The notes under the pieces are model-generated. The model was given only the letters and a program-made list of their open reading frames with translations. It was not told the origin of the DNA and made no database searches. A stretch of 64,000 bases of DNA, taken from NCBI GenBank assembly GCA_965112735.1, contig OZ218954.1:2480001-2544000 (forward strand), in the 5' to 3' direction. Shown here in pieces: positions 1 to 11,700 of this stretch. The DNA is from Phaeosaccion multiseriatum (taxonomy: Eukaryota > Ochrophyta, other classes). Within the stretch, counting starts at the first letter, position 1; every line of letters starts with the position of its first letter. Made by a program: the position numbers and the translations under genes.

Positions 1-345
1 CCGTCCCAGGAAGGCGCGCTCTCGCTCCGAGAGCCACATCTGGTGGCTGTAGTTGATGAGCGACGGAGAAGGAGAGCATCCTTAATCTATGGTTGTCTAA
101 AAGTAACGTCTCACCGCCCCGGGGAACTTAGCCACCGAGGTCGTATCCCTCCGACTCGTCAGTCCTCCCCATCGGAACAAAGTTGATACCAGCCAGGATC
201 CTGTGTCGAATCGATCGTTCGTGTCGGGCCCGCTGGAGCGCCACGGCTCACACGGCCAATTGTGGGCCCCAAATACAAATTCGACCCCTGACACGCTATC
301 GCCCACTTTGGAGCCGGCTGGCCCAGGAATGACGCAAACAGCCCT
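1..345. other. Left-edge intergenic stretch
   Basis: No gene is supported here. The bases at 281-300 (TCGACCCCTGACACGCTATC) match the left terminal repeat of the miniature element seen complete at 28556-28856, but no matching right end is found before CSN8, so it looks like a broken copy. The reverse strand of the first ~75 bases reads openly and could be the edge of an exon of a gene lying to the left, but it is too short to call. Confidence 0.4.
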
Positions 346-775
346 TCGGCCCCATGCACGCCTAGCCGTTTTGCTCTAGGCCGCTCACTTTTCAGTCCTA
401 GGCGGCCTATATAGCCGCCTCTAGGCAGCCTCCCAGTGACCGTGGGCGCGTGCGTGGTGCCGCCCAGCCAGTGGGTAGCAGCACACCTGTAGGCCTGCAC
501 TCCTCGTAGGGCCAGCGAGGCGGAAGAGACAACACGAACCAAGTCTACTCCTCACTTCCAATCCCATGCAATGAAACTGACTACTCTTTGCACTCTGGGC
601 ACTCCCACCGTCCGCCTAGTTGGCTGGGGTCTGCCCTAGGCCGCGCGGGCCTCCGGCCCGCCTAGGCCGCCTAGGCGGCGGCATATAAATAGGCCGAGAG
701 CCTACGGCCCTCGCTAGGCCGGGCAATTTTCCCAAATAGGCCTAGGCCGCTGTGCGCGCGCGTGCATGGGGCCGA
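346..775 (+). mobile_element. Miniature inverted-repeat element, family A, copy 1
   Basis: A 430-bp element without coding capacity. It begins TCGGCCCCATGCACGC and ends with the reverse complement GCGTGCATGGGGCCGA. The interior is built from repeated CCTAGGC and GGCCTA words and shares long near-identical stretches with the reverse complement of 5973-6437. No clean target duplication is visible at this copy. It lies 113 bp upstream of the CSN8 start codon. Being short, ORF-less and bounded by terminal inverted repeats, it looks like a non-autonomous DNA transposon; the superfamily cannot be assigned from this window. Confidence 0.8.
684..691 (+). promoter_or_regulatory. TATA-like box inside the miniature element
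   Basis: TATAAATA lies within the family A element about 200 bp upstream of the CSN8 start codon and in the right orientation. It could act as a core promoter supplied by the element; that role is inferred from position only. Confidence 0.25.
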
Positions 776-888
776 AGCTCTCGCATAACCTTCGAAGTTG
801 GTGATACGGTGGTCGATTTTTTTTTCCCTTTTGTCTCTCTTCCTCCCCTCTCTCATTTCTCCTCATCTCTCTGAACCAGGACCCTAAT

Positions 889-1946
889 ATGAAGAAGGAG
901 AAGGAAACCCATGCCCTGCTTGAAGGGCTCGTGCGGGATAGGCGCCTAGAAGCCGCTCTGCAGTTGTGCGAAGAAGAGGAAATTCGTTCGGAAGGAGGGG
1001 AGACGGAAGTGTTTTTCAGCATGCAGGTGCGCGGCACAGTAGGGGCTTGGCTATGGATGTTGCTTTCAGCAAGCAGCATGGAAGGGCGGAGTGTGTTGAG
1101 GGTGCCCTTGGCTTTGTGCAGGGGCCGAGGACGGCTATGTGCTTACCTTTTTCGCAACTCGTGTCCCGTCTCCCCCCAGATGTGCCTCTACCTAATCACC
1201 GAGGACTTGGACAATGCCAGATTCTTGTGGAAGCGTATACCCCCTTTGTTTAAAAGCGAAGAGGGGGATGCCTTTGCTCTGTGGGAGGTGGGGAAAGCGC
1301 TGTGGCGGAGGTAAGTAAAGTACATCAATTTGGGGGGGGGGGGCGAAAAGGGATAGAGACTCATGTTTAGTCCACCACGTCTCCTCTCTTTGGGGCTAGG
1401 TCTGCACCTGATGCGTACGCATGCTTGAGGCGGCGACCCCAGTGGTCTCCTGGCGTCGATTCCCTCGTCGCTGTCCTCGCGGAGAGGCTGACCGAGCGCC
1501 AGGTTCGTTGTCGTCCAGTCTTTTCTTTGTGTCTAGTCACATCCTAAACTCGAGCTCCTCCACGACTGCAGCGCTCCTTAATGGCGAAGGCCTACACGGC
1601 GGTCCCACTTGACGCAGCTGCGGCCAGGCTTGGCATGACAACTGCCCAGGCCAAAGCGTACTTGGAGACACACGTGAGTAGTTTTGTAGTAAGTGGTGGT
1701 GGGTTCCCATGTTGGTAATGGTCCGTCTGTGTTTTTTTACTGTCTCTTTTGTACGTGTAGGGGTGGACACTTGCAGCCGAGGACGGTGCTGCAGCTTTGG
1801 CGTGCCCGCCGTCTCTGAGCGGGAGTGGCGGCCTTGTTGGACCGGACGAAAGGCGCCTTCAAGCGCTGCCATTGGGTGACGAGCAGCTCATTAAGATGTC
1901 GGAGTACATCACTTTCCTGGAGGGATCCAGGCAAGGTGTGCGATAA
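889..1946 (+). CDS. CSN8: COP9 signalosome subunit 8
   Basis: Predicted 219-aa subunit of the COP9 signalosome, the complex that removes NEDD8 from cullin-RING ubiquitin ligases. Five exons join in frame: 889-1026, 1180-1310, 1400-1502, 1572-1673 and 1761-1946, all GT-AG. The family hallmark DNARFLWKRIPP (human CSN8 has NARYLWKRIPP) crosses residues ~55-66. It is followed by the helical repeat region, a winged-helix segment (MAKAYTAVPLDAAAARLGM) and the end QLIKMSEYITFLEG, matching the human QLARLTDYVAFLEN. The length is close to the usual ~209 aa. The stop is 48 bp before a miniature element. CSN1 of the same complex lies 15 kb downstream. Identification is from family motifs; the exact exon 1/2 junction is the least certain part. 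Confidence 0.85.
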
Positions 1947-1994
1947 GGACACTGTATTAATGGAGAACAAAAGCGTGGAGGAAAGAGAGCGATT

Positions 1995-2244
1995 GTCGAC
2001 CCCTGACGTGCTATCCGCTATGCCGGCGCCAGCCGGCACCCGATAGCATGCTATCTGCTATCGCCCGCGCAGCCGGCGTGCTATCTGCCAACGCCGGCGC
2101 CAACCGGCGTGCTATCTGCTATCGCCAACGTCAGCCGGCTTTGGGGGGGGGGGGGTGTTGTGGGGGTGTGCTATGTGCTATCGGACCCTCAGGCTCCGAT
2201 AGCATGTTATCGAGAATGTGGGCGACAGCACGTCAGGGGTCGAC
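1995..2244. mobile_element. Miniature inverted-repeat element, family B, intact 250-bp copy
   Basis: The ends are perfect 18-bp inverted repeats (GTCGACCCCTGACGTGCT). The interior repeats GCTATC/GATAGC and the palindromic word CCGGCGCCAGCCGG several times, so a transcript or single strand could fold strongly. No ORF. No obvious target duplication at this copy (left flank GCGATT, right flank GGTAGG). Confidence 0.8.
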
Positions 2245-2730
2245 GGTAGGGCAAGGGCCCGCTGCTGCTGCTGGTCCTGCTGCTGGTGGTGGTGATGGTG
2301 ATGGTGCTGCTTGTGCTCACTCACCTCGCACGGGAAAGAAGTACAGCACTGGCCCTATTCGGAAGAGGATGTGTGGCGCCACAAGAGGTAGGCCCCGGAA
2401 GCTAGCGTTGAGTTCTTTCGGGTGAGGAAGGCGAGCGTGTCTAGCGAAAGGCTTGCTTCAGGGGAACCCGGACGTGACGGTAGCCCAGGGGCTGGAGCAT
2501 GGTGCCTGTGGACGCATGCACATACACGCAAACACACACACACACACACAACCAGCGCACACACGTCCGCTCACAGTGGTCTCTTTCAGAAGAAAAAAAT
2601 AAAAATTGGCTCCCGCCAAAAAAGATACCCCCCGGGAAATGACATCATGAAAATGAATAAACAAAACACGTTTTCGCTCTTTGGATTAGACAATATCACA
2701 CAGCTTGTTGTTAGGACATCAATACAAGCC
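2245..2730 (+). promoter_or_regulatory. Upstream region of nitrate reductase
   Basis: Holds a short polymorphic-looking triplet tract around 2262-2310 and a (CA)n run at about 2534-2556, then an A-rich stretch (2585-2625) just upstream of the coding start. An in-frame ATG at 2648 would add 28 residues of non-conserved sequence to nitrate reductase. No defined regulatory site can be named from sequence alone. Confidence 0.35.
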
Positions 2731-5700
2731 ATGGAGGTAGTACACGACAAGGTGGACCTGCCTAACGTGCAGAGCAGCAAGCCCGAGCAGGTGGACCCAT
2801 CGGTGGACCACATCAAAGGGTCGAACTACTACAAGCCGGGCTACTACCCGCCCGATGAGGTGGTGAAGGAAGTGGATTCGCGAGACAAGGTACGGGGGGC
2901 TCGGTGTCGGCACTGATTCAAGAAAAGACGTTAAATTCAGCGTTAGAGTCTCTAATCGTTTCGTGGGCTCTCTACTTTGGATATCTGCCTCTGCGAAGGG
3001 CACTCCTGACGAGTGGATTCCGCGCCACCCGGAGCTCGTACGACTGACTGGACGCCACCCCTTCAATGTGGAGCCTCCTATTGTGAGGGAGTTTGACCAT
3101 GGCTTCATTTCACCGACGAGGTGAGCGGATGGCGTGCAGGCTGGTTTATGTGAGCATTTTTCTCTCGAAGAAAATTCCGCGTTTTCACACTGCTTTCGCG
3201 ACTTGTGCCTGCCCAATCCTACGCTGCAGCCTGCACTACGTGAGGAACCATGGCGCTGTGCCCACGAACCTCGACTGGGACACCCACGTCATTAAGATTG
3301 GAGGGCTTGTGGACCGGCCCATGGAGATGACAATGGCTCAGCTCACGGGAGGCGACTTTGAGATTGTCACGCTGCCCGTCACACTGGTCTGTGCGGGCAA
3401 CCGCCGCAAGGAGGAGAACGTGGTCAAGCAGGTGAGCCATCATTAATTATGGAGCTGCCTGTGACCATCTCTCTCTTTTGGTGTGACGTACTCATTTCCC
3501 GAACGTGCGTGTGCTCGCAGGGCCTTGGGTTTTCGTGGGGACCTGCTGCCGTGTCCACATCACTGTGGACGGGAGTCTGGCTCAAGGATATCCTCAAGCA
3601 CGTGGGCATCAAGAGCATCGAGGACGGGGCGAATCACGTCTGCCTGGTGGGCACAGAGAAGCTGCCTGGGGGGTTGTATGGCACCAGTATTCGCAGGGAG
3701 GTGGCGTTGAGCGAAAGGGACGATGTTCTCATCGCGTTTGAGCAAAACGGCAAGCGTCTCACGCCGGACCACGGCTACCCTGTGCGTGTAATCATTCCTG
3801 GTTACATTGGGGGCCGGATGATCAAGTGGCTGGCAGACATTACGGTGACGGCCGAGGAGAGCGACAACTACTACCACTACTTTGACAATCGCGTGCTTCC
3901 CCCTCAAGTGGATGCCGAAAGGGCACTGTCGGAAGGCTGGTGGTACAAGCCCCAGTACATTATCAACGAGCTCAACGTCAACAGTGCGACAGTGTACCCG
4001 GCCCATAATGAGGTGTTGCCAATCGCCAAGGCGCAGACGTACACGATCAAGGGCTATTGCTACGGAGGCGGGGGCATCGCCATCACACGCATGGAAGTCT
4101 CCTTTGACGACGGGGACACGTGGGAGCTCTGCGACCTCATGGTGAGTGTACATGTTAGTATTTACTGCGCCTTGTGGCTTTTTTTAGATGCCTTGTAGCT
4201 GTACCCTCAACGCTGCCGCTGTTGCTGCCACAACTTCTCGTTGCCCGACCAGACAACGGAGAAGCCGAGACCAACGGGCAAGCACTGGTGCTGGGTGTTC
4301 TGGCAGTACGAGGTGGACGTCGTCAGGCTCCTGAATTGCAAGGAGATCTTGTGTCGCGGGTGGCAAGGGCAAAACACGCAGCCCAACAAGTTGACCTGGA
4401 ATCTGTTGGGTATGATGAACAACAGCTGCTTCCGTGTGAAGATCCACCCTCACCGTGTTGAAGAGACGGGGGAGATGGCTCTCAAGTTTGAGCATCCCAC
4501 CCAGCCAGGCGCACAGCCTGGAGGATGGATGCTCAGGAAGTATCCTCAACAGGCGGTGGCGACAGTAAAGAAGGAGGTGGCAAAGACTGGAAAGACATTC
4601 ACACTGGAGGATGTTGCCAAGCACGACAAGGACGACGACTGCTGGATCGTCGTGGAGGGGAAGGTGTACGATGTGACCAAGTTCTTGGATGATCACCCGG
4701 GTGGAAAGACGAGGTAAGCTCGCGTGCCGCTGAAAAGAGGGTTTTACCACAAGCAACAACCGCTCACCTCTGTCGTCTTTTCTGCCCCCCCCCCCCCTCC
4801 CCAAATGACCCTGATATGTGCAGTATCACCATGACCTCGGGGGAGGACAGCACGGACGAGTTCAACGCTTTGCACAGCGAGAAGGCCAGAGATATGTTGG
4901 CAGATTACCTCGTCGGTGATGTCGTAGCCTCGGACAAGCCTGCGACAGAGGCTGCTGTCGAAGCGGAGGACACGGCCTCTAACGGCGTCAAAGTGACACT
5001 GCAGGGAAAGAAGAAAGTTGCCTTGAAGCTCAAGGAGAGAGAGGAGCTCACGCACAACTCTCGGCGCTTCCGATTCGCGCTGCCCTCCGAGGAGCACTTG
5101 CTGGGGTTGCCTGTTGGGAAGCATTTCTTCGTCTCGGGAACGTGGAAGGGAGAGCATGTTATTCGGGCCTACACGCCGACGACTGGCGACGAGGTTGCTG
5201 GGTACGTAGACCTTGTCATCAAGGTCTACAATCCATGCGAGCGCTTTCCCGAGGGTGGCAAGATGAGCCAGCTCTTAGACAGCTTGGCAATTGGAGACAC
5301 CATTGATGTGAAGGGTCCCCTGGGCGAGATTGAGTACCATGGGGACAGCAAGTGGACCATCCACGAGGAGGCACGCACCGCGGACAAGATTGCAATGCTG
5401 GCGGGCGGCACCGGGATCACACCCATGTATCAGGTGGCCAAGGAGAGCCTAGCCAACGCTGCGGACAGCACCCAGTTTTGGCTCGTGTACGCGAATGTCA
5501 GCGAGGACGACATTTTGCTCAAGGATGAGCTGGACGCCTTGGCCAAAGCCCACCCCGATCGATTTAGGGTATGGTACACTGTGGACACGGTTGTCAGGCC
5601 CGACGAGTGGAAGTGCAGCTCCGGGTACATTGACGAGCAGATGCTGCGCGATCACCTCCCTCCTCCCGGCGAGCATACGGTGGCGCTCATGTGCGGCCCC

Positions 5701-5778
5701 CCACCTATGCTCAAGTATGCGTGCACTCCCAACCTCGAGAAGCTGGGATACATGGACACGCACGTGTTCAAATTCTAA
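2731..5778 (+). CDS. NR: Assimilatory nitrate reductase (NAD(P)H)
   Basis: Cytosolic enzyme reducing nitrate to nitrite, 839 aa. Six exons join in frame: 2731-2889, 2999-3120, 3230-3431, 3521-4141, 4253-4713 and 4824-5778. Domains in order: molybdopterin domain with [11 protein letters not shown] and the molybdenum-ligand cysteine in TLVCAGNRR; dimerisation domain ([17 protein letters not shown]); cytochrome b5 domain with heme-ligand histidines in DDHPGG and FNALHSEKA; then FAD (RAYTPTT) and NAD(P)H ([17 protein letters not shown]) lobes, ending in the typical aromatic FKF. All cofactor motifs are intact, so the enzyme should be functional. The start at 2731 is chosen because similarity-like sequence begins there; 2648 is the alternative. 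No nitrate or nitrite transporter or nitrite reductase is nearby, so there is no assimilation cluster here. Confidence 0.96.
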
Positions 5779-5950
5779 GTGCGCGAGAGAAGCTGTCATC
5801 GAGCAGTGGGCGGCCCAGGGTCGCTACCTAGCATTGGTACTTACCCCTCGTTCTTGCTTCTCTGCAAAAATGAGCGTCGCTGCTTTTTGTAATAATGTTA
5901 CGCCACAAGATACTAATATGCTGATTGAGCCCTGAGCCCTCTGCGGTGAA

Positions 5951-6556
5951 CGACCCCTGACGTGCTACCAACTCGGCCCCCATGCACGCCTAGCGGCCTA
6001 CGGCCTATTTGGGAAAATTGCCCGGCCTAGCGAGGGCCGTAGGCACTTGGGCCTATTTATATGCCGCCGCCTAGGCGGCCTAGGGCAGACGCCAGCCAAC
6101 TAGGTGGACGGTGGGAGTGCCCAGAGTGCAAAGAGTAGTCAGTTTCATTGCATGGGATTGGAGGTGAGGAGTAGACTTGGTTCGTGTTGTCTCTTCCGCC
6201 TCGCTGGCCCTGCGAGGAGTGCAGACCTACAGGTGTGCTGCTAACCACTGGCTGGGCGGCACCACGCACGCGCCCACGGTCACTGGGAGGCTGCCTAGAG
6301 GCGGGCTATATAGGCCGCCTAGGACTGAAAAGTGAGCAGCCTAGAGCGGCCGGAGGCCGCCGGCCTAGGCCTAGATCGGCCGAAGGCCGAGCGGCCTAGC
6401 GGCCTAGAGCAAAACCGCTAGGCGTGCATGGGGCCGATACCAACGCATTCTCGGTAGCACATGGCAGGTAGCACGCCGGCTGGCACCGGCGGTTAGCAAG
6501 TAGCACACCGGAAGAGGCGGGGGGAAGAGGAAGAGAAAGCACTTCAGGGGTCGACG
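5951..6556. mobile_element. Miniature element family B, copy interrupted by a family A insertion
   Basis: The left end CGACCCCTGACGTGCTACC and the right end TTCAGGGGTCG form the outer inverted repeats of a family B element; the right half carries the family words CCGGCTGGCACCGGCGG and GGTAGCAC. The two halves are split by the 465-bp family A element at 5973-6437 and rejoin through the duplicated TACCAAC. Removing the insert leaves an outer element of about 134 bp. Confidence 0.75.
5973..6437 (-). mobile_element. Miniature inverted-repeat element, family A, copy 2, with 7-bp target duplication
   Basis: A 465-bp copy in the opposite orientation to the one at 346-775. Terminal inverted repeats TCGGCCCC(C)ATGCACGC match copy 1. 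It is flanked by perfect direct repeats TACCAAC at 5966-5972 and 6438-6444, the expected footprint of transposase-mediated insertion. It carries the same TATTTATA word (reverse strand TATAAATA) as copy 1. Confidence 0.9.
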
Positions 6557-6588
6557 ACCAGCACCCTAAGTTGGAGGAAAGACGATGG

Positions 6589-6614
<26 letters not shown>
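6589..6614 (+). repeat. Homopolymer A26
   Basis: Twenty-six consecutive A residues shortly after the family B right end and 57 bp upstream of the next start codon. There is no sign that it is the tail of a retrocopy. Confidence 0.9.
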
Positions 6615-6619
<5 letters not shown>

Positions 6620-6671
6620 TCACAGACCAAACGCGTTGGTTCTTCAACAGGGAGGGAGGACGCCCTTGTAG

Positions 6672-7827
6672 ATGCAGGTTCTCTCCCTTCTGTGGCTGCT
6701 CCTGCTTGCTCTGCGTGTGCGGGCAAGTAAAAATGGAGGCACATCCCCTGGGACGTTTGGTTTGTTTCATAGAAGGAGGGCTGGGGAGGCGGGGAAAGGA
6801 GTCGCGTGTTGGCACATGACGGGGCGTCTGTCCAATCCCTACACGGGGGAAATCATTGCTCGCGTGGAGGGGGTGGAGCTGTGCCGAAGTCTGGGATGCG
6901 GCGTGGGATCGGGGTGTGCAGAGGGGAAGTGGGCGGGAAAGCTCCGGGCTGCAGACGCAGTCAAGACTGGAGGTGCTGCGGAAGACGGAGAAGCTGCGGT
7001 AATAGGGTTTGCATCAGCCATTAGTCACAAGTTCTTCGTTTTCCTGAACCCCACGACTGGGAAGGCTTTGGAGTGGTTAAAGCTCAGCTCTGTGAGCAAA
7101 CGCAAACCCGTGGCTCCTTTTTCGGCCTCTGGACAGGTAAGCCCTCGAAGAAACGTCTTGTTGCGCGCGACAACCTATTGATTTGTTCTCTCTTGCATTT
7201 GTTGGGGCGGGGCGAAGATTGTGTCTCACGCCTTGCACTCGAGCGGAGCCATGACTGCGTATAGCGAGAGTCGCCAGAGTGAGGTCGCAAGTTCAACCAC
7301 ATTGAACACGGACTCTGTTCGTCAAACTACAAGCGCGGGGCCGATGTCCAGCCTTGTTTCGAAGTTCAAGCCGAGCCGGAGGGTGTTTACGCTGGACTTT
7401 TTCGTCAAGAGCGCCAGGTTGCAGAAGGAGGAGGGCGACTTCAGCGCGGCGGCCAAGAGAGATTCCCAACAAAAGAGGAAGCGGACGAAATGGTACGTGA
7501 GCCAGTGAGCCAGCCGAACCTCCTCCTCCTCCCCTTCCAATCATCATCCTCCTCCTCCTCTTCTTCTTCTTCTTCTTCTTCTTCTTCTTCTTCTTCTTCT
7601 TCTTCTTCCTCCTCCTCCTCCTCCTCCTCCTTTCGCTCTTCCAATCATTATCCTTCTCTCCTCCTCCCCTCCTTCCCCTCCACCTCCTTCTCCTCCTCCT
7701 CTTCCTCTTCTCCTCCGCTTTTGGTCCCTGCCCTGCCACTGCAGTCCGCTCATCGGTCTCTTCCCTCTTCACCCTTGTCCTCGTCTATCCGATGTCGTTC
7801 GTTTGTCGTTCCGTCTCTCCTCTCTCT

Positions 7828-7873
<46 letters not shown>

Positions 7874-8265
7874 CTATGGTATTGGCATTGTCATGGTCGT
7901 CGGCCTCTGCTTCCCCCCCCTCCTCTGCTTCCAGGCTTGCGTTCGGCCCTTCCGCTCCTCCAGACTATGGGTGTAAAGAGAGCTACAGCTACGTTGATGA
8001 CACCTTGATGACGTACTCGCGGTACGGGGAGTGTCCCGCCTGGTATGGGCCTGGTAAGATGTGTTCGCTAGACTTGACAGGTCGTCGCGTTGAGTCGTTC
8101 GACGGACTCCCGGATCACTTGCGCGCCATGATTGCGCAAGTCGTTCCAACATTCTCTGACCTGGCAGAGTCAGTGGAAGCTTTTAGGGCGCAAGGGGCGG
8201 AGGCACTGCAGATACTGTTCTCTCCTCCAAGGGAGGCTTGGTGGAAGATTTGGAAACTGCCCTAA
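6672..8265 (+). CDS. Unrecognised secreted or plastid-targeted protein
   Basis: Not recognised. Three exons join in frame as 6672-7136, 7218-7492 and 7935-8265, giving about 356 aa. The N-terminus MQVLSLLWLLLLALRVRAS is a clear signal peptide, so the protein enters the ER and could be secreted or go on to the plastid. The middle is basic and Ser/Thr-rich (FKPSRRVFTLDFFVKSA, KRDSQQKRKRTKW). The C-terminal ~110 residues are the most ordered part, with cysteines and aromatics (YSRYGECPAWYGPGKMC, LTGRRVESFDGLPDHLRAMI, REAWWKIWKLP). Intron 2 is almost entirely a pyrimidine microsatellite. The donor at 7493 was chosen because it keeps the reading frame; a donor at 7497 would not. The gene is convergent with the anoctamin gene, stops 478 bp apart. 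Confidence 0.6.
7500..7934 (+). repeat. Pyrimidine microsatellite inside an intron
   Basis: The intron holds (TCC)n/(TTC)n at about 7540-7630, further CT-rich DNA, and a (TC)n run at about 7828-7868. The complement gives long, meaningless poly-Glu/poly-Arg frames. Such tracts are prone to length change. Confidence 0.9.
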
Positions 8266-8743
8266 TTTCCCCGCATGTTCTCGGGAAGAATCACGCGGAA
8301 GGTGAGGAAGCTTCGTTATGTGCCCGCGAAAGGTCTCTCGCCTCATTGGCCCACCACCCACCTGTCCTCCCCTCAATCGAGAAAGGCACCTCCATGTGAT
8401 ACTCTCTGCACCAGTGCCACCTCCGGGGCATATCAGCTGAGACAAGACGAGCTTCCCCAAGCTCTATGCTCCGAAACTGGGTCGAGCAGGCACGGGAGTG
8501 TGTATGTGTGTATGTTCGGAGCCATCATCGACGGGGTACAGGCCGTTCAGAAGCCGCAACGGCGACCACGATACCTGGCATAGCTGAGCAGTGTCCTCGC
8601 TCCCTCTCCAAACCATTGTCAACGGACAAAGCCAGCCATGCACGCCGGCTCCTGCCTACGCCACCTGCTCTGGTCGAGCTTGCCTTCTCCAACACGCTGG
8701 GCACATACTATCCTAAAAGTTGTAATGTATTTACACTTATCTA

Positions 8744-11700
8744 CTATCTTCCTTTCTCCTCATCGTCACTAAGTAAGACCTTTGTGATGTCCTTTTCTAT
8801 TGTTCGGCTCCTGTCTTGGAGCGCGTAAATCTTGTTGCGGAGAGGAACGATCTTGGAGTACATAAACTTGAGCTTGCAGTACAGGCGGGCCTCGCTGGGT
8901 TCCCACTTGTTTTCAATCTTTCGCTGCATGGTGAGCGGATAATCGTGCTCCAGCTGATCTGCAAGATCCCGGAGCGGAATGCGGCAGCACCCAATCCTTT
9001 TCGGGGCGGGTGACCGGACTGTAATGTCGAATACCACTTCAGCGTCTTGTGTCCGGACTGGAGCCATGACGAAAACTTGATTGAACTCCATGGCAGCGCC
9101 TTCGTCCCTCTTTCCCTTAATGCCTGCTAAAGAAGCGCCACCACCCGCAACCCCGACTCCTCTCCGTCTTGCGCCGTGGGCAGGCCGAGAAGCTTGTGGA
9201 GCCGGACCGGGTGGTACTTTGTCGCCCTGCTTGGTGCAGCGCAAGGACATAATAACACTCGTCGCGCTGGGATCCTCTTGCAGGCCCTCGAGGCGGATAA
9301 GCTTGATATTCAGGCACCCCAAGGGAAGGCCGTGCTTTGTCTCGCCAATTTGCGTTTGGTCGTTGAACGTCTCATTCTGGTAGGCTGCTTGCAATTGCTC
9401 CTTTGCCACTTTCAGAGCACGCGATACCTCCCGTAGCTCTGCGCGCAATTTGCTCACTGCTGCTGATGTCTCCTTTCGATATACTCGCTTCTGCTTGCTC
9501 ACAAACTTCAGTCCGTCGATATCCAAGTTGCCTTGATTGTCGCCCCCCCCAGCCCCCTCTCCCACGTTTCTCTCTCTGTCGTCGTCTCGGACGAAGCCGT
9601 GCTTGTGCTTCTGCACGATAAAACGGTGGCGTTCGATCACCGTACGAAGCCAGTCTGGCTCGTCACTTACGCAAAGGTGCAGTATGACCTTCAGCCCAAG
9701 CAGGGCATGTTCGAGGATGAGCCAGGTCAGAAACTTGGTTTCCAGACCCTTGTCCATCAACGTCCCGCTCGTGAAGCAAATAATGGCAGTATTGCTGAAC
9801 ACAGAGAGGTAGCCCATCGCCTCGGACAAATTGCTCCACATGCCCTATCAAGTGTGGCAAAGAACACGGGAAGGACACGGTCGCAATTACAAGTGCATCC
9901 TCTTCGTTGGGGGGAAGGGAAAATGGACGCCTGGAACTCCCATCAATCAGTCCACAGACACCGAAAACGACACCCCCTGACTACTTACCACGTCCTCTGC
10001 TTGCTCCGGGTATGGCCTGCGCAGCAAGCTCACAAGCTTGAAGCTGTCCACACGAATCTGCAACAGAATTTCTAGCATGGCCAGAAACACCACAGCCGGA
10101 AAACCTGCCACAAACATGGTCACATATCCGTACTGGAGCACGATGGCGGCATAGTCGTCAAAGGTCCCCTCGTAAGGGGGCTTGATGAGCTCGGACTCAA
10201 ACGCCTCCTCCTCCATAGCGACGCCTTGCTCCTCAGTGAGCCCGCTGCTAGCATCCTTCTCCTTCTCTTCCTGGCGTTCCTTCTCCTTCGCCGTCGCTTT
10301 CCAGGATGCCAAGGCATACGGGTGCCCCAGTTCCACGGCCGTCATGAGGAAGCGAACAATGAAGATGCTGAGGAGCAGTTCTCGCAGCTCATGGACACAG
10401 CTAGGTGAGCAGCCGTAGAGGGAGCCTTTGATGAAGCAATTGTAGAACAAAGCCGCGTAGTTGTTGAACATTTGAAACAAAAAAGTCTTGAAGATGAGGT
10501 TGTCCTCGTAAGAAGTCTCCGTCTGGTAATTCTCCAGCTCGTTGAGGTGGCGAACGCCGTGGGAATAAAACCAGCTCAGGACCTGAATTTGCACACTTGA
10601 CAGAACGCTATAATACAACGCACAGCAACAGGGGCGAGGTGGGTTTGGGGTATGTTGGAGGCATTTTATTTTGAGGGAAACGATGGCAACAAGGGCAAAA
10701 CTAAATCACCGCCTACCTTCCTGCCGTGCTTCCCCAGCTGTAGCCCTTCACGTCTTCTAGATAGTACTCCAACCATTCGACGAACTGGACAGCACCACAG
10801 AGCGCCACGATAAAAGTGACGATGAAGAAGAGACCAAGAGCTTGCCGGACCTATGCATGTGTTGGGGGGGCGAGGGGGGGGGGGACATGGAAAATGAGAA
10901 CAAATGTAAAACGTACCACTTCCTCTTGCGTTCATTCTCTCTCGCCATACCTGTCGCTTTTCGTCTGGGAAGAATGTCTCGTAAGTGTTTGTTACCGGGC
11001 TACGCCGCCTGCCTCCGTCGGGGGCATCTTTGTCTCCTCGGAAGGAAGGTCTGTCTTTCTCTACCTCCTCAAAGCCCACCGTACCCCACTTGACGGCCAC
11101 AACCTTCTCCTCTCGCTGCCACAGCTCCTTGTAAATGGTGTTCCACACAATAATCATAACAACCACTGCCACCTGCACAGGGTCCCAGCCGACCTCGTGA
11201 AAAGTCAAGCCGTTACTCCAAAAGTAAATCTCCGAGCCGATGCACAGCAGCGAAGGCACGATGAGTGCGTAACCATAGAAACCCAGCCAAGCAAAGTAGA
11301 ACGCTAGCTTCTCGCCAAAATAGTCGCGAACATCCTCGAGAGGCTGGCTGAAAGCGCGCAGGTACCACGACACGGCGACGCCCTCGTCCATCTCGCGCAT
11401 GCTGACCATGGGAGCACCCAAGCGGTCGGCTTCTTCTCTCCAGAAGAACACCCATCGCTTTTGTAGAACCTGTGGGCAACAAGGCACATAATTTACTCTG
11501 TCATGCTCCCGCACCTTTTGTATGGGACCGGACCGGACAAAGCTCGGTCAGCACTAACCTCTCTCGTAATCTTGTCTCCCCGATTGGCGTCGTGCAGGGC
11601 TGTGACGGACAGTACGACGCCCTTCTCTTGTAGAACTCCGAGGTCAAAGTACGAATCTATTATAGCTTTGGTAAGGATGAGGCGATCCTTGGCTCGAAAT

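Noticed and set aside
1-75. Possible exon of a gene to the left, minus strand
   Set aside because: An open frame with plausible residues and an acceptor-like site is present, but 75 bases at the window edge cannot support a call.
2422-2730. Upstream extension of nitrate reductase to 2422 or 2648
   Set aside because: The added residues are translated CA repeat and A-rich DNA; family-like sequence begins at 2731.
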